Source: Xanthoparmelia taractica | Lineage: Eukaryota > Ascomycota > Lecanoromycetes > Lecanorales > Parmeliaceae | Direction of reading: 5' to 3' | NCBI GenBank assembly: GCA_033085395.1 | Contig: JANQBS010000391.1 | Span: forward strand, 1 to 29,497 | Length of the DNA stretch: 29,497 bases | Part shown: piece by piece, positions 19,625 through 29,497 of the stretch | Position numbering within the stretch: the first letter of the stretch is position 1 | Layout of the letters: each line of letters starts with the position of its first letter | Translations under genes and position numbers: made by a program | Notes under the pieces: generated by a model | Seen by the model: only the letters and a program-made list of their open reading frames with translations | Database searches by the model: none | Told to the model about the DNA's origin: nothing

Positions 19625-22600
19625 CTATATTAGATTGTATGCGTTTGCAGTTTGCACCATCAATTTCCACATTCCACGAACCATTCCTGAGGTTTTCAAT
19701 GTTTCGTGCTGCCTGAAGAACATGGAGTCTGCTTCGTCTTGAGCTCCAGTGAAGCGGGAAACCGGCTTAACTACCTAGGATACGCTCATACCTAGGGTTT
19801 CCGGCCGAGGTATCGTCTCCAAGCGCTTTTGGAAGGGAGTTAGTACCAGAACCTGCCCTGAAGTGTCACCTTCGATGTCGAATATAGCGCGCTGCTGCCG
19901 AAGAAACGCTTCGGAGTTTCTGCCGTTATTTTCGTCGAATGATGCAACGACTTCTGCCAACGTCAGTGGTATGATCCCGAGATCTGCATCGGGATCTGTG
20001 GTGTAATCAGACGATTCTTCAGTGGGATTCCACGTCACCGCCGTGTGATCAATCGTCTTCATCATCGTGGAAGCCAGAAGTTGATAACCAGAATGAGTCC
20101 CGAGAAATTGTTTGGGGGCATTGGTTGATATACGACGAGGAACGAATGACCTGGTTCCTTGGCTCCAGGAAAGTGGTGGTGCCGCGACCGAGGATCTATC
20201 AACAGACGGCAAAGGAGACCGCTGACTTGCATTTCTTGCAATATTATCTGCTTGGGAGGCCGATGCAGCTCCCAGCATCTCTATGTTCAGCTTTGCATGC
20301 TCCTGAGTAGGAGAGCGAAACTGATCTTCCGGCTGTTGATATCGAACAGCACTGTCAATCTGATCATCGCGGGACACATGGTCGTTTTCACCATCTTTAG
20401 TGGAGAATCTGTCCCTGTAATCATGGTCGGTAGAGAGTTGCACCAGTCGGCCGACCCAGAAGCCTCCTTGAAGCATGATCCTATCAAGTAACCACTTATA
20501 CTGAAAAGACCCGTCCCAGCTCTGGTCGAATCGGAACATATCCTTACGCTTCTCAACTGTGAGTTGCTTGGGAAAGTTGGCGACAGTGTCAATGCACTCG
20601 CCTTTTCTCTAATCCGCATTCATCACAGAATGCCATATGGCATCTGCTATACTTAATTTATTATCTTCACGAAGCTGCTGTATCACTTCAAAGATTATCT
20701 GCGTGACCGCGAGCAAGTGAGTCCTAGGCATTCCACGGAAGATGGCGGGGTTTTCCGTCTCCTCCAGGGACTGCTCTCCGAGCCTCGTATTCGAACGCCA
20801 TAGTCCAGACCAGGCCTCTTTGTACTTGTCTTTGATGGAGGGCAATTCAATAAAATGGTCCATTTTCTACATGAAACCCAGGAGTGAGAGCCCTTCGTTT
20901 GTTGCCCGGTAAAAGTAGGGGGAACCTCGGCCGAGAGTCGCTCCTCTGGGATCGGCGATCCTACTCCTGATATACTGGAGTCGCTTTACATCGGAAGGAA
21001 CCCATGTAAACTCTTGTTCGCTTCTGTTCTGGGCTATTCGCTGTCAGAAATTTATGTGCTTCTGGTCGTTCGGACAAACCTACCGATATGTATCACGCGA
21101 GGGATACGGTATGATCCTGGCGAGAGCAAGGAGAAGTCTCCGTTTGCGATAGTCAGTGCGAGGATGCAAACACTTAGATGGCTCTGAGACTTCTCTACTT
21201 CCCTAGTGTTCAGCCGCGGACTATAATCGCATAGGTTTGCAAGTATGGCAAGTCTGTCAGCTATGCGATCATTATCTCTGTGTTTCAAAAAGGACAGGGC
21301 CACGGCTGCATTGGATGTGTGTCTAGTTTTGAGACTACCGCACGAGAAATCAAACATGTGGGATTCGCTTGTATCGGGTTGGAACCAGGCAAGGCGTTTC
21401 ACGGTCTCTGCCCATTCTGGAAGCTTGATGGGAACACTTCTACCAGGCCTTTGCGCGAAGTAGCCGGCGCACTCCCTAATTCACCCATGTAATATGATTA
21501 GCTTGATGGCAATCTCTGTGAGAGACAGATCATGGCAGATCAGACTCCAGCCTTTGACGACGATCCCCTTTGCCCGGGGAAACAGTAGCACCATGTTACC
21601 AGTTGACGCGAAGGCTTCCTGCAAAATTCATACGCGTGTATTCCATCTGTCCATTGCAACCATGCTCAAAGCTTCAGCAAGGGTCTGCAATGGGAGCAGT
21701 TGGCGCTGCTTGAGTGGATGTGGACCGCGACGTGGCAGCTCCGGCCCAATTGACGATTCGAAAACATGTAGCAGAGCATCGAGATGGCGTTGTTCGAGTG
21801 TGGCTTGGAACAAACCAATGGATATCTGCGCATGGACATACACATAGTCCATCGCTTGAATAGCAAGCTCTTTCTCTTTCTCGTTGTCCTGCTCGATACA
21901 TGCCTTTGCACTGTGTTAAGCCCGGCGAGATTTAGGATGATAAATCAGCGTTGGTGAATTACCTGGTCGATCCAAATCATTCGGAATCCATTTTGAGCGG
22001 CAAAGCTCACTGCCCGATCAATCGTATCTTTTGGAGCACGTATGGAACGCACTTTTTCATATCCTCCTCAAGGACTTGATACTATTCGCCGTCCCTCTTA
22101 GTCTCCCCCCAACTTTTGAGCGCTTAAGCTAGGCCAACAGTAAGACACGGCTACAAAGTGAGTGCATATTCCTAATTCGGACTGCTTCGTGCCCTTTGGT
22201 TTGAGCCTCCTGATGCGGAATTTTGTTGCTCTACCGCGGTTTGGGAACAAGGGTATCTGCACGCATTCTTCACAAGACGCGTGTTCGACGTGTATGCATG
22301 GGTTGTTATACTCCTTGGCCAGTTTCTCGTATTTACTGATGTCAAAACTCCTCAATCGATTCTTATGGTAAGCACAAGTGTGTCCTACTGGAGGCGGAAC
22401 TCGTAGTTCACACCGAGTACACAGGCCTTGGTCCAGTTGTTTCGTTGCATCGGATCCCTCCGATGACTTGGCGTCTGTACAAATCTTATCACCACCAAAC
22501 GTAAGAAATCTTAGATTCCTCGCCCATCGAATAGCCGACGTCCTATGAGACCGGTGTTCGAGAATCCCGTTTATGTTGGAGGAGAATTCAAAGCCGCCGG

Positions 22601-22634
22601 AGCGAGCTTCATGGCTCCGAATATTGTCTATCAT
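19625..22634 (-). pseudogene. HET-domain (heterokaryon incompatibility) gene with seven nonsense codons
   Basis: One minus-strand frame runs through three exons, 22634-21963, 21903-21084 and 21033-19625, about 966 codons, joined by good introns of 59 and 50 bases. HET motifs are clear: HFVAVSYCWP, then APKDTIDRAVSFAAQNGFRM ending WIDQ, then ACIEQDN across the first intron, then the DRWNTRV..ILQEAF element. The C-terminal half includes FQYKWLLDRIMLQGGFWVG and VLVLTPFQKRLETIPRP. HET proteins trigger cell death on incompatible fusion. The frame is interrupted by TAA 22100-22098, TGA 22070-22068, TGA 21630-21628, TGA 21483-21481, TAG 20869-20867, TAG 20611-20609 and TAG 19777-19775, with no indel. 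At least the TGA at 21630 replaces an expected Trp. The N-terminus is uncertain; the frame is open a little upstream of 22634. It is almost certainly non-functional unless the stops are edited or read through. Confidence 0.88.
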
Positions 22635-23324
22635 AGCATACTGGAGAGAAGCGATTTTAAAGCGAAATGTAGGCGGTTCGTGGATATGGCAAGTGAAGAC
22701 TGCTGTTCAAACTTGTTTTCTTCCTGATTTAACCAACGCTCAGGGAACATGACTTCAATGCAGACCAAACTGAGCGACGATGCCTATGACTGAATAACAT
22801 TCCCTGGCAAAAACACTTCGAGAATGTTTGTGAACGGTGATGTGCTCAAAGATCAACAGCCACGGCTTCCTTATCTCGCAAAAACTGGCCCATGGTCGAT
22901 TTTCTAGTTACCGATGCAGCGGGCCCCCACCCCACGCTAGAAAATATGTTGTACCTCTCACTGGTTGTTGGAAGAGCTCAAGGAAATGCATCTAGATAAA
23001 GGTAGCTGAGAACTTACCAATATGCGATTGAGAGGGTACACACACTCAACAGCGAACGTTGAAAAAAAATTTCATGTATCCCCGTACTGTGGCTATGGAC
23101 CGTGCTACTCCAAGTAGAAGTGTGGGTTTTAACACGCTCTTACCTCATATCTAGTACGTTGACAATATAAACGAAAACTAAAGAAGGCGACCGGCATTCT
23201 ATCCGCTCTTACTTCGCAAATGAATACCATAGAAGCTTGGTCTCCAGATTCTTCCTCTCCAAGAGTACCCAGTTGGTTTTCCAGATGCTGACTGCCATTT
23301 AAACCTACAAAATCAACGTTTGCA
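22635..23324. promoter_or_regulatory. Divergent intergenic region between HET and AAA genes
   Basis: About 690 bases separate the 5' ends of the HET pseudogene (minus) and the AAA ATPase gene (plus), so both promoters should lie here. A minus-strand ORF beginning with ATG at about 22750 overlaps the HET 5' end in another frame and may be a displaced first exon. No other gene is evident. Confidence 0.45.
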
Positions 23325-25962
23325 ATGAACACTGAAGGCAATCTCGCGACTGAGCTTGTTGCTTATTCACGAGTATACTCCTCCCGGAAGAACCTCCTGT
23401 CGCACTACGCGCCAATTGTTAACATGCCGGGATCCACAGCAGCTCCAGTCCGGTTGTCGCTTGACCCGGAGATGCCATCTCCACTACAGGATGTGAAGGA
23501 GGCGGTCTTGGTCGATGAAGAATCCGGCGCTACAAAACAGCCTGTTCTCCCATGCATGAGACTTTGTTCGAAGGAGCTCTACAGAGAGGACGAAGGAGCT
23601 TCATGGGATGACTGGAGTCCTGACGATATCCATATGGAACCCGAAGAAACGACGGAAGCAAAGATACGCTCTCATTGTGCGGCGTGAAAAGCGCATTGGG
23701 CAGAGGTCGAGTCTGATTTTACATTCAAGTACGGTTCAAAGCCCGTTGATCCGCAAGGTATTAGGGATTGTCTTTGATGGGTATAAGGGAATGACCACCA
23801 AGCTGAAGGATTTGACGTTCAACGCCCCTTTTCACGAATTCTTCTATCGCTGGGACCGCTTTCAGAAGCAGTCAAGAGAGGAGAAGGATCATCTGGTTCT
23901 GAAGCACATCAGGTTGCTCGAAAGTGTGATCAGTGGCGAAATACATCCATACCTCGAAAAAAGACAGAAACTCCTCGATAATGGCTTGGTCACGTTTGAT
24001 TACCTCTGGGCGCTATTCGAGCCCGATGCTGTGATCTATACGCAGTCTGACGGCCAGGATCGCTTGTATATGCTTGTCCACTCGAAATACTGCAAAGGCC
24101 TAGACAGTGAATTCTTCCGGTTAGCATGCAGGTACATAGACTGTGATGGGGTTGCATTTGGATACGTCACGACTTCCCTTGCTGTTGATGATTTCGGCGG
24201 CATAAAACCTACAGCTGAGCTTTTTACCATACCTATTCATCTACATTCGCAGAATGGCGAAATTTGGGAAAGGTTACAGAAAAGAGGCAAATGCTTTGTA
24301 GAACTGAATGGATTCCACTACAAAGCATACTCAGGACTGTGTACCGTCAATGGAGGACACTTTGCCGGTCTTAATAAGCGTAATGTGAGTCAGCACAATC
24401 GTCCATTGATAAAGGGTTGACAGTGCGCAGATTGATGACGGTAGAGTCATCATTGACGCTAAGATGTGGTCCACGTACAATTACAGTCAGTGTCCGAGCC
24501 TCGAGGCATTCGACAATTCACTTCCGGATGCGCAGTCTGTTTGGGATGAATTCCTTCCTTTTTCTCTCAACGAGGACATCCATGACAATCCTTACGCTTC
24601 CTCATATTGCCTGATAGAAACCGTGGGCTGCAACGTAATAAAGCGCATGACAAGGAGGCGTAGACCCAAAACTATGCAAGCAAAATGTATGTCATTATCC
24701 GGGTTGGACCTTCCCCAGCGCGCTAACATATTTCGACACCCGACTAGCCTCACAGATGATCAGGCAGTCCCGTGTACGCCGATGGTCAGAGGTTATTGTC
24801 TAACATCTAAGCAATGGGGTAAATTTATGAATACAACAGGATACTGACGCTCATAGCTGATCTACTTTGCAAGCTCAATTCCATGTCGACACAGTTCGTG
24901 AGATTCGATGGAACCTGGAAGCTTTCCAGCGACTCGTCCTTCCACACGACTACAAGGAGATTATCTGGGCTTTTGTACAGAGTCAACTATCTCACGAGGA
25001 TAATTTTGACGATATAGTCCAAGGCAAAGGTACGTTTCAATTTCTGTACTTACTGCGGCCGTCTAACCAGTAGGAAACAAGGCCAAGGGATCATCATGCT
25101 TTTGAGCGGAGAGCCGGGAGTTGGAAAGACCCTCACTGCAAAGTCCGGTAAATTCTGTCACTGTTTTGACCTCCAGATGCCTTCTCTCACAAATGACAGT
25201 GGCCGAGGAAATGCGCAAGTCTTTATACTCCATGAGCGCCGGAGAGTTAGGTCACACTGCTGGAGAAGTCGAGCAGCGACTTCACAATGTGCTCGAACTA
25301 TCAACCAAATGGGGCGCCATCTTGCTTATTGATGAATGCGACGTTTTGCTCGAACAGCGCACAACTTCGGATCTCGAGCGGAACAAGCTCGTCTCTGGTG
25401 AGATGAGCCTTTCAAGCTTCGTGGATTTTACACTGCCGAGTGAGCTAATTCCTCAAGTCCAGTCTTTCTTCGTTTGCTCGAATACTACAAGGGGGTCATG
25501 TTTCTGACCACCAACCGGGTATCCACATTCGACGCAGCCTTTCAGTCTCGAATCCATCTAACGATCGACTACCCGAAGCTAGACTTACAGTCCAAAATGC
25601 TCATATGGCGGACCTTTATCCGACCTCGGGATGACGCTTCACAATATGCAAGTAAGATCGAAGAAGAAGATTTAAGAGCCCTAGCCAAGATAGACATGAA
25701 CGGGAGAGAGATCAAGAACACTGTCAAGACGGGCAGGCTTCTCGCCCGCCAGAAAGGGACTCCGTTGGCTATGGAACACGTAGCCACTGTGCTGAGAGTC
25801 AAAGACAACGGTTCGCCTGTGGGAGGAAAGACCCCAGCACGCAGGGGGCTGTCGTCTCTGATCCTACTTCCTCTCCGTGTCTTGGCCTCACTCTTTCAAG
25901 AGCTTCTCGCATTAATCATACACAGATTGCATTGCACAGATGTCTCGAAGAAGGAACGCTAA
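23325..25962 (+). pseudogene. DUF7025-type AAA ATPase gene with a 5' frameshift
   Basis: Exons: 23325-24384, 24431-24818, 24874-25029, 25082-25147, 25200-25397 and 25463-25962; introns are 46-65 bases. Corrected length is about 788 residues. An acidic N-terminus leads to YALIVRRE and a DUF7025-like region (LVTFDYLWALFEPDAVIY). After WAQFHVDTVREI comes an AAA+ domain: Walker A GEPGVGKT, YSMSAGEL, Walker B ILLIDECDVLLE (Cys where Ala is usual), sensor-1 FLTTNR, then FDAAFQSRIHL with the expected Arg. Such proteins are numerous in ascomycetes and largely uncharacterised. The frame of 23325-23663 (ending EETTEAK) does not match the following RYALIVRRE: one base is extra or two are missing near 23661-23664. 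An in-frame ATG at 23608 could still give a 694-residue protein without the acidic N-terminus, so some activity is possible. Confidence 0.82.
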
Positions 25963-26689
25963 GTTGGCGGACCGCTTTACAAAATAGACACCTCGACCGA
26001 GCATGATGTTTCGACCGCCAGGTATACCACCTCTCTCACCAGCGGTAAACACTATCAACTGGCAAAAGGAGATGGTTTTGGGTCGCTACACTTGCTCCTC
26101 ATGCGGAACTCCTTGGTGGGAAAACAATGGTGAAATTATATTGGGCAACGGCAGGGACCGGGAAGAAAACCTGAGCAGACAATCTAAGAGGTTCCGGTAG
26201 AGAAAGAGTTATGTCGATTCCCAAAGATGAATGTAGGGGCATACGTTCACCTATTCTACGACCCAGTTTGCCAAAAAGATCAGATGCGCAAATTGTATAC
26301 ATTTCATCTCAACTCAATAATAGTTCATTAAACCCAAAAAAACAATCACCCTCAAACCTTGAACACTTAGAAGCTCCATTAATCATCTATAGCCTCCTAT
26401 CGTCTTTCCATTTGCACTCATCACCGCAGTCTCATTTCCCAAGGAAACTTATGCACAAAAGACCAACCCTACACTACACGAATTTTCCCACTCGTACTAC
26501 CGCAGGGGGAGTGCGTGCAACATACCTTTCCTCTCGGATTTGAATACCAGCGAAGCAAGGAAGTAAGGATAAGCTAATATATGGACTTCTGTGCTATGTA
26601 CGGCATTGGTTGGTAGATATCGGAAGACAAGCAAATGTGCGACTAGTCTCGAGGGCGATTTAAAGTAAGGTAGGCTCCTACTTGGTTTT
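25963..26689. other. Spacer before the AT-rich block, no gene
   Basis: The 3' flank of the AAA ATPase gene and normal-composition sequence. Short ORFs at 26003-26200 and 26211-26543 have no domain; the first contains a CSSCGTPWW motif too short to interpret. Composition changes abruptly at about 26,690. Confidence 0.45.
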
Positions 26690-26760
26690 ACTAATAGACC
26701 TTATAAAAATCGTACTATTAGTATACGTAGTAAATATATATACATACTAAAAGTACAAGT

Positions 26761-27045
26761 TTTATTAGTGGCCGAAAAGATATAGAATAGTATAGAATAT
26801 AACTTTTAGATATCTCTTACTCGTAGAATAGTGTGGGATTTGAATAGGATATTCTATGGGATAACGAATTAGATACTATGTTCCACGCGACGAGATAATA
26901 GTAGAATATTCCATATCTTTATTAGTGATCGAAAAGGTATAGAATAGTATAGAATATTAACTTTTCTATTATCTCATGGTACGATATAGGGTATAACTTT
27001 CAAATACCTTCTATTTAAAGAATAGTGTGGGATTTCAATGGGAAT
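26761..27045. repeat. Two imperfect direct repeat copies
   Basis: Copy 1 starts TTTATTAGTGGCCGAAAAGA at 26761 and ends near GAATAGTGTGGGATTTGAAT (26826-26845). Copy 2 starts TTTATTAGTGATCGAAAAGG at 26918 and ends near GAATAGTGTGGGATTTCAAT (about 27020-27039). Both share TATAGAATAGTATAGAATAT in the middle. Copy 2 has about 36 extra bases before the shared end. Confidence 0.8.
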
Positions 27046-27877
27046 AAGTTTTATATTATATAATATAATATCGTTTATATTTCTTTAAGTCTACTTCTTA
27101 GTATTTATTAAGATAATAAAAAATTAGCGAGTTTTCTCTTTATTAATTTAAAAGTTATTATAAGATATTAAGACGATATAATTCTTATAATCTCGAAAAA
27201 AGATAATTACTATATTATAGTTATTAAGATATTAAGTATCGAATATTTTAATTATAATTACTTTCTTACGACTCTTATTTCGATAATAATCGTCGCTATA
27301 TTTATATTAATATTTATATATTTTTTATAATTAAATTAACTTAAGCTTTTTAGTAATTATTTATTTCTTAGTCTTAAGCTCTATAAGTCGAAAGCGTTAA
27401 ATTAATATTAAGTCTACGTAGCGAGAATCGTCGTTAGAAGATATAAGATTAATTAATATAAGATTTTCGCGATTACTATTTCCCTCGACGATATTACTAG
27501 AAATCGCGTCTATATTCTATAAGATATCTTTATCGTCGAGTTATAAAGTAGAAATATATTTCTAAGCGTTATACTTTTAACTATTAATTTTATTTTTTAG
27601 ATTAATATTCGAAGATAAGAATACTCTATCTTATAATTTAATAGAAACGACTCGCGAAGTACTTATTATAGCTAATTAGATAGCTTCGTGCGAGCGAAGT
27701 TATTAGAAATATAAGATAGTAAGATCTTTTATTTTATAGAGCTACGTAGTAGCTAAATACTAAACGAGAGTTAATAGAATTAGATATGAGAAATAATAGA
27801 TATATTTTATTAAATAAACTAATAGTTAAGAAAAGAAGAAATAACGAGGGGTTCTCGTAGTATTAGTATCTCTACTA

Positions 27878-27927
27878 AGTATACTAGAATACTTGCGCTA
27901 ATCCCGTAGTACCTAGCCTAGTATACT
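27878..27927. repeat. Inverted repeat in a less AT-rich island
   Basis: AGTATACTAG at 27878-27887 is the reverse complement of CTAGTATACT at 27918-27927, with a 30-base spacer. It lies in a short island (about 27847-27965) with more G and C than its surroundings, which may be a later insertion or a part that escaped mutation. Confidence 0.45.
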
Positions 27928-28860
27928 AAGCCTAAACTCGTTTTGAAGCTTCTATTCTCACAATAAATATAAAGTTAATAAATTATAGAAATAAGTATTA
28001 ATTAACTATAGCTTATTAAAAATTTTAAATATTACGCGTTAATATATACTAGGTTTTATAGATTATATAAAATTTATATTCTTTATAATCTTACTATATT
28101 TTTACTTTTTATTATCTTTAAATTTTTCTAATTTAATTATTTTGTAAGAGATAGTAATAAGATATATAAATAAGAATATTAATAGTTAACTTAACTCGAG
28201 AAAATTTTAGATCTATAGATTTAAAAAGTATACGTTAAGTAAAAGAGAGTATAAGCGTATTTGATAAACGCCGACACTAACGTAATAAATCTAGTCGAAT
28301 TTCTTTCTTATTAAAAATTAACTTCTTTTTTTTAGTTTCTTAATAACTTTATTATTTATTATTTAATCTATCTTAAACTAAGATCTTAACTATTTCTAAT
28401 AAGAATTAATTAGATTAGACTTTATAATAATAATAAAAGATTACTAAAATTAAAGAGAGATAGATATTTTTTTTAAAAACGTAATAATCTTCTTTAACGT
28501 ATTATACTCCTTTTAAACTATTAATTTATATAAATTAAGTATCGAGTAGCTATTAATTATCTTTCTAACAATCTATTTCTTACTTTATATACTATATTTA
28601 ATCTTATATAAACTACTATTATATAAGAAATACTTCGAAATAATATTAATTTATATACGTGTTCTTAAACGATTCTCGATTATTATTAATACTTTATAAT
28701 AATATTAGAACTTAAGATCTTTATTATTATTATAATCTATATAAGTCTCTTTTACTTTTTTATTATCTATAATTATTTGTTAGGTCGTATAAAGTCATAT
28801 GAGTGCGTCGTATAAGCTTTATGCATATAAGTTCAAATAGAGTGCGCCTTCTATATACGG

Positions 28861-28896
28861 GTCGAAAAGGTCTGGGATGGTCTGGGATATGGAATG
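28861..28896. repeat. Third, less mutated copy of the direct repeat
   Basis: GTCGAAAAGG is followed by TCTGGGATGGTCTGGGATAT where copies 1 and 2 have TATAGAATAGTATAGAATAT. Most differences are G here versus A there, including several TpG to TpA, so this copy looks closer to the unmutated sequence. It supports both the repeat and the direction of mutation. Confidence 0.6.
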
Positions 28897-28947
28897 TCGA
28901 TATCATATCATGATATAATATAATATTAAGATTATATTATTTGATTT

Positions 28948-29222
28948 TTATGAAATAATCTAGGAGATATACTAATATTATGAAATAATCTAGGAAATTT
29001 CTAATATATGCAGGGGTATCTCATATTATATGCAGGGATATGGGAAATATACTATATATAGAAGAAGTTACTCTATATAGAATCATACGAACGTATTCTA
29101 ATTATTATTCTAGTTATTACTTCACTTTATTATTACGTTATTAAGCATTTTAATTATTATTCTAATTATTACTTCACTTTATTATTATTATTATCATTAC
29201 TTCACTTCACTATTACGTTATT
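28948..29222. repeat. Short tandem direct repeats in the AT-rich block
   Basis: TTATGAAATAATCTAGGA occurs at 28948-28965 and 28978-28995 (30-base period). ATATGCAGGG occurs twice near 29005 and 29028. A unit starting TAATTATTATTCTA and containing TTATTACTTCACTTTATTAT occurs at about 29099 and 29151, the second copy expanded internally. They are probably sub-repeats of a degenerate element. Confidence 0.65.
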
Positions 29223-29497
29223 GAGCTAAGCTCGTTATCGTATTTGATATCGTGTTACGAAAGATCTTTATAATTATCTAAAGCTTGGCGAGTTATTTCT
29301 ATTGCTATTAATATATTTAATTTATTTTATTATTAAAAGAATTGCTAGCACGTTAATTATAATAGTAATCTACTATTTATTCTACGATAGTAAATTTTCC
29401 TCTCCTCTCTTCGCATTATTAAAAGAATTTATAATTATTCTTTATAATTATATATTCTTAGTTATTAAAGTTACACGCTTCGTATAAATAATATAAA

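Larger units (their letters stand above)
26690..29497. mobile_element. RIP-mutated AT-rich block (degenerate repeat or transposon remains)
   Basis: Base composition shifts sharply to A/T and stays so to the end of the window. CpA and TpG are rare while CpG, TpA, ApT and TpT remain common, which is the product expected of repeat-induced point mutation (C to T in CpA on either strand). No ORF or domain survives, so the original element cannot be named. Direct repeats at 26761-26880, 26918-27045 and 28861-28896 suggest ends or internal repeats of an element. The block continues past the window edge. Confidence 0.8.

Noticed and set aside
24687..24747. A textbook-looking intron (GTATGT, CTAAC, CTAG, 61 bases) inside the AAA gene
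   Set aside because: Removing it breaks the frame, while the unspliced sequence stays open and gives the expected LTDDQAVPCTPMVRGY-type continuation, so I kept it as exon.
26003..26200. Small ORF with a CSSCGTPWW motif
   Set aside because: Too short, a single CxxC motif, no second metal-binding pair and no splice partner.
29302..29487. 61-codon ORF in the AT-rich block
   Set aside because: Composition is Ile/Leu/Tyr/Phe as expected from random AT-rich DNA.
1..29497. CRISPR arrays, prokaryotic operons, rRNA or a defence island
   Set aside because: The window is clearly fungal nuclear DNA with spliced genes; no regularly spaced repeats or rRNA-like segments were seen.

Overview
The window is nuclear DNA of a filamentous ascomycete (Pezizomycotina). 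Introns are short (46-86 bases, with one of 202), with GT..AG ends and CTAAC/CTGAC-like branch sites. The gene families are fungal: a Zn2Cys6 regulator, an Sfl1-type heat-shock-factor-like regulator, a HET-domain incompatibility protein and a DUF7025-type AAA ATPase. The last 2.8 kb is an AT-rich block depleted in CpA/TpG, the mark of repeat-induced point mutation (RIP). Leotiomycetes are a reasonable guess, but the class cannot be fixed from sequence alone.

Layout. Bases 1-7340 are sparse: a telomere-like motif at the edge, a probable coiled-coil gene (1758-2366, minus), an interrupted ORF (2567-3112, minus), a small Ser/Pro-rich ORF (4857-5198, plus) and a broken three-part gene (5860-6546, minus). 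From 7341 to 12799 come an orphan 590-residue single-exon ORF (minus), a stretch of nonsense-riddled coding relics, and a complete four-exon Zn2Cys6 transcription factor (minus). Bases 15320-17371 hold a complete six-exon Sfl1-like regulator behind a long leader; a 63-codon upstream ORF ends on its start codon. At 17799-19218 a small nuclear-type basic protein gene (DUF3245-like, minus) is followed by two extra tandem copies of its own 3' end.

From 19625 to 25962 lie two divergently arranged genes. One is a HET-domain gene (minus) that keeps one open frame through three exons and about 2.9 kb except for seven nonsense codons, with no indel. The other is a DUF7025/AAA ATPase gene (plus) with intact Walker motifs and good splice sites but one frameshift near its 5' end. 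Both sit beside the RIP-mutated block (26690-29497), which contains three diverged copies of a direct repeat and several short tandem repeats.

Together, two conserved regulators are embedded in an accessory, decaying neighbourhood. The nonsense codons in several relics can each be explained by one C:G to T:A change, as expected of RIP or leakage from it. The items most worth following up are the indel-free HET gene with its AAA neighbour, the tandemly repeated 3' gene end, and the uORF abutting the Sfl1-like start codon.
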